64,000 bases of DNA from Isoetes taiwanensis (lineage: Eukaryota > Streptophyta > Lycopodiopsida > Isoetales > Isoetaceae): positions 13,498,314 to 13,562,313 of the forward strand of contig JAJEKV010000002.1 in assembly GCA_021234155.1 (NCBI GenBank). The letters are read 5' to 3'. The position numbers and the translations under genes are program-made. Below, piece after piece: positions 58,401-64,000 of this stretch; position 1 is the first letter of the stretch, and every line of letters begins with the position of its first letter. The notes under the pieces are model-generated. The model was not told where the DNA came from and ran no database searches. It was given only the letters and a program-made list of their open reading frames with translations.

Positions 58401-58941
58401 ATGAGACTCATTGCCTCCGATGCATACGAGGTGCCCACCATCTTCGCATCGAGACAGGCGGTGGTTAGAGCCCAGCCGGAGCCGGAGCTCTGTCGGTCTT
58501 TGTCAAGCGGGTGCCGTGAGGAATGGAGTCTCACACTTTCCGGTTGCCCGGCGTTCGATCGGATCGGACGAGATGCGGCTCCCTTGAATGCTGCGGACTT
58601 GCCCTTGCATTCTTTGATGAACCTGCCGTCGATGCACGTGCCAGGGTGTTACGACCGGAAGTCACTGGACCTGCGAGGTCACCTTTGCCCCGCTGGCTGC
58701 CGCTAATTAAAATTTTCACGGGTGTGGTGCATGGCTGTACATATTTAGGTGTTTACGCATTTTATATGTTGGGGCCGGTTTGTCGGCCCGGTACATTAAC
58801 GCCGCAGTTTTCCCTCAACCCTTGAGTGGGGGTTTTTAACCAGGCGATGAAAATCGCTTCTTTGGATTTTTGTATTGGGTCCCATGGAGCCGATTGGTCT
58901 CGATGGGCCGATAAAAGTACCTTCCTTCCTTCCTTCCTTCC
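55473..58941 (+). mobile_element. LINE B copy 9
   Basis: EN traces near 55510-55760; WTMCSWLAEYASHRSFPVRP near 56140; finger and RT traces near 56850-57190; TPTYKYLESWSSP near 57712; YDWGHRSRITF near 57840; VVRPDGASREL near 58185; knuckle-region ELCRSLSSGC near 58480 and DLRGHLCPAGCR before the stop near 58706. Tail ends at 58941. Confidence 0.86.
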
Positions 58942-59369
58942 ATAGTTGTTGGGTTTATTTTTGCACTTGTGGTTTATCGCATTTTTATGCATACTAACCC
59001 GGTTAATACAGGTTATTCGGTTATTAACTCACCATTATACATCATATTTGCTGGCTGTAAATATGAAATGTCACAACTTTGTCGGCGCTCTTCGACTTCG
59101 AAATCGGCTGGCTTTTCTGGCGGCACTTACGGCTACTTACGCTAATTTCGGCGATATTTAGGCGGCTTATTAGAAACGCTTTTACTGCTTTTACGGCGAT
59201 TTATGTGGCGCGTATTCCACAACATAAATTTCTGACGAATAATCGACAGAATATCGGCGTGGCATCGTCAGAAGAAATAAGAACATATTCATCGGCATAA
59301 GCGTCGGGCAAAATCTCCATTAGACACTCGGCGATTTTTACGACAATTAATAGTCATTCTCTTGTAGTA
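58942..59369 (+). mobile_element. Array spacer 9: flank plus CACTA 3' end
   Basis: Same organisation. The terminus reads TCTTGTAGTAG and the following GCTTCCC is corrupted to AAAGCCC, so the exact join is uncertain by a few bases. Confidence 0.8.
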
Positions 59370-62300
59370 GAAAGCCCTTAGCGAAGGGGACAGTTTGAAC
59401 TCCGTGGCAGCCGATATGGATCTCATCTTTCTCATGGGACATGCAGAGACATCTTTGAGCCTGAGCTACCCTGATCTGCCGGGTTACCAACATTTCGATC
59501 TTCCAATGCATGCGGAGACGGAGGGGTCATGGGTAAGGTGGCTGCTGCTCCGGGATAACCTTAGCGCGATGGTTACCCTCCGGAAGACGACGGACACAAC
59601 CCGGTGCGTAAGGTTCGTGTGCATAATACGGTGGCAACCCTCTTTTACGGCGCTTTGTTATTTCCCTCATGAGGCGGCACCTTCTATAGCGGCCTGCCGT
59701 CACCGGATAGGATGGACCCGCATATGCGTCTATATGATGACATCTGACACCAATGATTGGGTAGAATTAGGTCCTTCTTGGAATTTCAATGCAGACTGAG
59801 GAGTAAAATGAAGCCCTTCTTGACTTGACCCCCTGTGATGTCCTTGCCTTCACGCCCGCTGAAACAACACAGCCCACAATTCGGATGGCGGCCGGGTCTG
59901 GCGCTTTGGCGGGGGCAGTTGCTCCTGCTATGTAGCATTGACTTGATAATTTGCAATGGCCTTTCCGCGATTGGCCGATTCGCAAGTGCACATGCCAGAT
60001 GGAACAATCAAGGGGAGAGTCTAGTGTAGTGGACTATGTGCTGCGTAGTTAAGCAAGATATGCATCTCATCGATTCGTTTAGGGTGGGCGGGGAGCCCGG
60101 TCCGGGATGAGGAGAGATGACTCGGATCACCTCCGCTGGCCCCAGACCTGGTTTGGCAGAGCGCCCGGACCCCACTATGCCAGCCCTGTAGGTCCCTCGG
60201 TTGGAGACTATAGATTATGAGCGAAGCCAGAGGACTCTGTAGAGATGCTCATGGGCGCTCCCGGTAATTGCGGACCTCCACACTATAGAGCAGCGGGCGG
60301 ACCAGAGTGACTTAAGCTAATACGGGGATCACGTGAGACGAGGTGCTTTGAATTTTACGGCGTCGCTCGGGTCCGGTAACATTCCAGCGTAACGATGGTT
60401 TGATCACGGGTGTAAAGCGGCGGCTCCGTCACATTCTGGATCAAGGTACCAGCTTGCGGAGGCCACCACCACGGTAGCCCGCCGAAGGAGCACAAAGCGG
60501 TCACCTTGCGAACATCGGGGAGATGTTGGCCTGCTGGACCTCATCTCCGAACCTTTTGGCCTTGAGAGTGCGCCCGAGAAGACCAACCCGATATCGGGGA
60601 CATCACACGGGCAGTGGGAACAGTACTTACGGCGGCTCTACCATGACCAGCGGGGGCGCATCGCCCATACCCCGCGAGGGATGGCCCCCATTGGTTCGTG
60701 GGCGGATGTTGAGGAGGGCACCACTGCTTGGTGGCAGCTAATGGGAAGGCGGTGACCTCGATGGTATCGCGGGGCCAGGTTTACTTAAATGGAAGCGGTG
60801 GCAAGCGTGCGGTCCTCACTGCACATTCCAGCGAGGCATTGCGGAAGGTCTCCCAGACAATGGACCGCAAAGCGGGGTTGTTCCCATTCTGGGCAGGCGA
60901 CCCACATCGGCCAATTACGGACGATCATAGTGATTCGGTATTTGCCAAGTAGGTGGCATTCTCGGCGTGATTGACCCGGTAGGCGGAAGGCGGCGAGATG
61001 TCGAGCCCTCCTGCAGGGGCTTTAGACCCGCCACTCAGCGATTGACCATATCTTTACTGCTACAGAACTGGCGATTGAAGACAGCCGGAATCATCGGCGA
61101 GGACTTGTATTGCTGCTTTGGACCGGGGAAGGCTTTTGATACGGTTCCGGGGAAAAGGCGTAAGGCTGGAAATTGCGTCCAGCTGGGGCTCCGGCTGCGT
61201 GCGAGAATGCATATCTGATTAGCTGTAGAGAGTTGTTTCGGGGATCACCGTGGCAGACAAGCATTCACCGATGGTATCGGGGTCCGGCAAGGGTTGCCCC
61301 CTCACCGCCAACACTTTTGGCCTCTACATTGTCAGTTAGAGCCACGGCTTCGCGAGCATGGGGGGATGGCATCTGACTTTTGCACGGGGTCATCAGCCGA
61401 AGCTCATCTATCACCCGGGCCGATGTTGGCTCAGCGGCCCACACCCAGAAGCTATGCGGTCTCACTGGATGCCCCTAGACACATTTTTGTCGGAGACTCT
61501 GAGGACAATGCTTGGCGTCGATCGGCCAAGACGGGGTGGTTCTCATATCCTCTTCGCGTCACACAGCTGCCTCCGCACTCATGCTCGGGGACAGCACGGC
61601 GGGCGAGCACCACCTACAAATTACCTAGGGGTGGAGTTCCCTCCTCACTCGCTGGGAGAGCGTCTATCGGCTTCTTGGTGACCCGTGGTTTGGAAAGCGG
61701 CTTTATGCCATCACCGGAACAGGTCTGGCGGAGCTCTCTATGATTGGGGCCATCGATCACATCATTCCGGGCAGTGAAGAACATCATGCAATGCGAAGTC
61801 GAGGTTTGGGGCCAGTCGTCTCTTTAGCAGCGACCTGGAATGGCTGGAAAGGCAGTCACGAAGGCATTTTGTACACGGGCACTTAGGGTGAAACCTTGAT
61901 CCCTATCGGTCTAGCTGCGGGGAAGCTGGATTCTTGCGGCTTGGTAGGCGTATATGATAGACAATGCGTCTATTTTCCCCGGAAAGTATGGTTACTATAG
62001 GTGATGCTTTCGGCTCCACTTTGGCTTACTGTGGCCATGGGTCCTTGGCGGCTTAGGAGCTGTTGGAGGGTAGAGATCGATGGATTGCGCCCGGATGGAG
62101 CGATGCGGGAACGCAGATCGCGTCTGAGGTAGGTACAATGACGATCGTGACAATAGCGGGGTACACAGAGCAGCTTGTTTCCTTGGCAGAAGCTTTCACG
62201 GGACCGGCATCTAGAAACGAGTCAAAATGGCCCATTACAAGAGCATCAACCCGTGTTAGCCAGGGGCCCGCGGCTCTACTGCGTTCCCGGTACGCCCACT

Positions 62301-62818
62301 GGCGGACTCATTGCCTCCATTATGCAGTGCCCACCATCTTATCGAGGCAGGCCGAGGTGGATTAAGGAACCCAGCGGAACAGACTCTGTCGATCGCGTCA
62401 AGCGGGTGCCGTGAGAATGGAGTCTCACGCACTTTCGAGTTACTTGATTAGGTCGGATCCGGGCGGTCATCCTTAATCTTGCCGGACTTGCCCTTTGTTT
62501 CTTGATGAACACCCGTCGGTCACGATGCCACAGAATTCGTGCATTGATGCCCCGGACACAAAGAGGTCACCTTTGCCAGCACGGTGCCAGCTAATTAGGC
62601 ACTCTGGTGTAGTGCATGGTATATATATTTGGGTGTTCGCGGTATATGTTAGGACGGTTTATTAAATGGTGATTCTTTGCCCGCAGTTTTCCCTCGAAAA
62701 CCCTTGAGTGAAGTTTTTAACTTGCGAGGCGTGTCAAGCTTCTTTGTTATCAGTAAGGTCCACAGGCCGATTGGTCTCCGTGAATGATAAAAAGTACCTT
62801 CCTTCCTTCCTTCCTTCC
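59370..62818 (+). mobile_element. LINE B copy 10
   Basis: The frame 59395-59799 gives MNSVAADMDLIFLMGHAE, DLPGYQHFDLP and RVRFVCIIRWQPSF, the longest EN piece of the late copies. RLTISLLLQNWRLKTAGIIG and GKAFDTVPGKRRK (motif A region) lie at 60967-61218. HPGRCWL, RPRRGGSHILFASHS and the YLGVEFPPHS block are near 61400-61680. C-terminal traces QNGPLQEHQPVLARGPRLYC are near 62220. Tail (CCTT)n 62797-62818. Confidence 0.86.
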
Positions 62819-63260
62819 ATAGTTGTTGGGTTTTATTTTTGCACTTGGTTTATCTTGTTTTATGCCCTCTTTAACGGTTATGCGGGTTATTCGGTTATTG
62901 CTACCATTATACATCATATTTGCTATTTGGCAAATATGAAATACAGCTTTGTCACGGCCAGCTCTTTACGGCTAAATCTGGCGGCTTTCAGCTTTTTATT
63001 TCGCACTACGGTAGCTATTTACGGCGATATTTAAACTGATACGGCGCGCTTTCTGGCGCTACCGCACCCCGGCCCGATTTATGTAGCATATTCACCAACA
63101 TAAATTTACGGCGAATAATCGGCGAAATATCGGCGTAAAATCGTCGGAAAAGCGTCGAAATATCGTCGATATATTCATCGGCATAAGCGTCGAGGGCAAA
63201 ATCTCCGTGAACACTTTCGGCGGAGTTTTGACAATTAATAGTCGATTTCTCTTGTAAGTG
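62819..63260 (+). mobile_element. Array spacer 10: flank plus CACTA 3' end
   Basis: Same organisation, with the terminus TTCTCTTGTAAGTG carrying one extra base. Confidence 0.83.
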
Positions 63261-63986
63261 GCTTCCTTGGCGAGGAGACCGGTTTGAACTCGAGTAAGCC
63301 AGCCCGATATGGATCCTCATCTTTCTCAGCCAAGGGCAGGGCATCTTTGAGCCGCAGGCTGCGATCCTCTTAGGGTTACCAACATTTCTCGATCTTTAAT
63401 GCAATGCGGAGACGGAGGGTCATGGTGGAGTGGCTTGCTACTACCGGACAACCTTAACATTGATTTACCACTCCAGAGAGCAGAGGGAACTAACCGGTAC
63501 TTGTGGGTTAGTGTGCATAATACGATGGCAGCCCTCTTTTTCACGGCGCTGTTGAAATTTCCCTCGCAGCGGCACCTTCTATAGCCACCCGATCTTGGAT
63601 AGGATGGACCCTTATGTCGATCTATATGATGACCTCTGGCAGCAGCACCGGCAGTTGGGTAAGATTAGTCCTTCTTGGAGATTTCAATGCGGACGGAAAT
63701 TAGAACTGGCCCATGTGACTTGACCCCTACGGTATGATGTCTGCAGCTTCGCTGAAGCAACTTTAGCCCGCGAGGGTGGGATGACGAGGTCACTTTCGCT
63801 TCCCAGCGAGCGGTTGCTCCTGCTATGGCATTTTGACTTGATAATTTGCAATGGCCTTTCCACGATTGGCCCGATTCGCAAGTGCATGCGAGCCAAGGGA
63901 CAATCAAGGGGAGGGGTCTAGTGTGGTGGACTATGTGCTTCCGTAGTTGCGCCAAGATATGCATCTCATCGGTCGTTTCGGGTGGG
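63261..63986 (+). mobile_element. LINE B copy 11, cut by the adapter at the window end
   Basis: Endonuclease only: GWTLMSIYMMT/DPYVDLYDD near 63610, the CCCATGTGACTTGACCCC stop site near 63710, then ATCTCATCGGTCGTTTCGGG corresponding to HLIGRF before the sequence changes to adapter. Confidence 0.84.
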
Positions 63987-64000
63987 AGCAATACGTAATA
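63987..64000 (+). other. Start of a second nanopore adapter
   Basis: AGCAATACGTAA (63987-63998) matches the first 12 bases of the adapter seen at 30192, directly after LINE sequence and with the same preceding G. The window ends before the rest can be seen. Confidence 0.75.

Noticed and set aside
29650-64000. Biological A-to-G or T-to-C hypermutation of the array
   Set aside because: Changes hit both strands symmetrically at CAG/CTG, come with small deletions, and coincide with adapter remnants and a gap; sequencing error at modified bases explains them more simply.
1-64000. tRNA or rRNA genes
   Set aside because: I saw no cloverleaf with conserved T-arm sequence and no rRNA core motif; a covariance-model search would be the decisive test.

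Overview
This is eukaryotic DNA, almost certainly from a land plant with a large, repeat-rich genome. The evidence is two L1-type LINE families, a CACTA (En/Spm) element with perfect CACTA termini, a Mutator-like element and a hAT-like element, with no long intact ORF and no bacterial gene layout. Basecall-like damage concentrated at CAG/CTG (CHG) sites also fits plant CHG methylation. A fern, lycophyte or similar lineage is possible, but I cannot fix the species. I see no intact host gene, tRNA or rRNA. Every coding region found is a frameshifted transposon remnant.

Layout. 0.3-0.84 kb holds a short LINE-derived fragment. 1.15-2.38 kb holds a foldback hairpin and a ~1.1 kb element with inverted ends. 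2.53-8.55 kb is LINE A (long 5' leader, L1-type ORF1, endonuclease, reverse transcriptase, CCHC knuckle, ATT tail). 8.55-9.9 kb is T-rich with direct repeats. 9.9-15.4 kb is the most complete copy of a second family, LINE B-1 (three 107-bp 5' monomers, ORF1, EN, RT, C-terminal knuckle, 3' hairpin, CCTT tail), which keeps an empty CACTA target site at 11901-11903.

From 15.4 kb to the end the window is one higher-order tandem array. A short unit (~3.8-4.0 kb: conserved spacer, CACTA 3' end, ORF1-less LINE B) occurs many times. A long unit (~10.2 kb) occurs twice, at 23.65-33.88 kb and 33.88-43.5 kb, and adds the ORF1 3' part and a full 5.7-kb CACTA. In the first long unit four levels of nesting can be read with exact target-site duplications: LINE B contains CACTA (TSD GCT), which contains a Mutator-like element (9-bp TSD), which contains a hAT-like element (8-bp TSD). 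The short unit looks like the long unit after deletion between two direct copies of the CACTA 3' end.

Data quality matters. At 30192-30213 there is an exact match to the Oxford Nanopore ligation adapter, followed by a 24-N gap, and the window's last bases start the same adapter again. Copies beyond ~29.65 kb show systematic CAG->CGG and CTG->CGG/ACGG changes and are shorter than the earlier copies. This suggests poorly polished nanopore sequence over CHG-methylated repeats. Copy number and fine sequence after 30 kb should therefore be treated as provisional.
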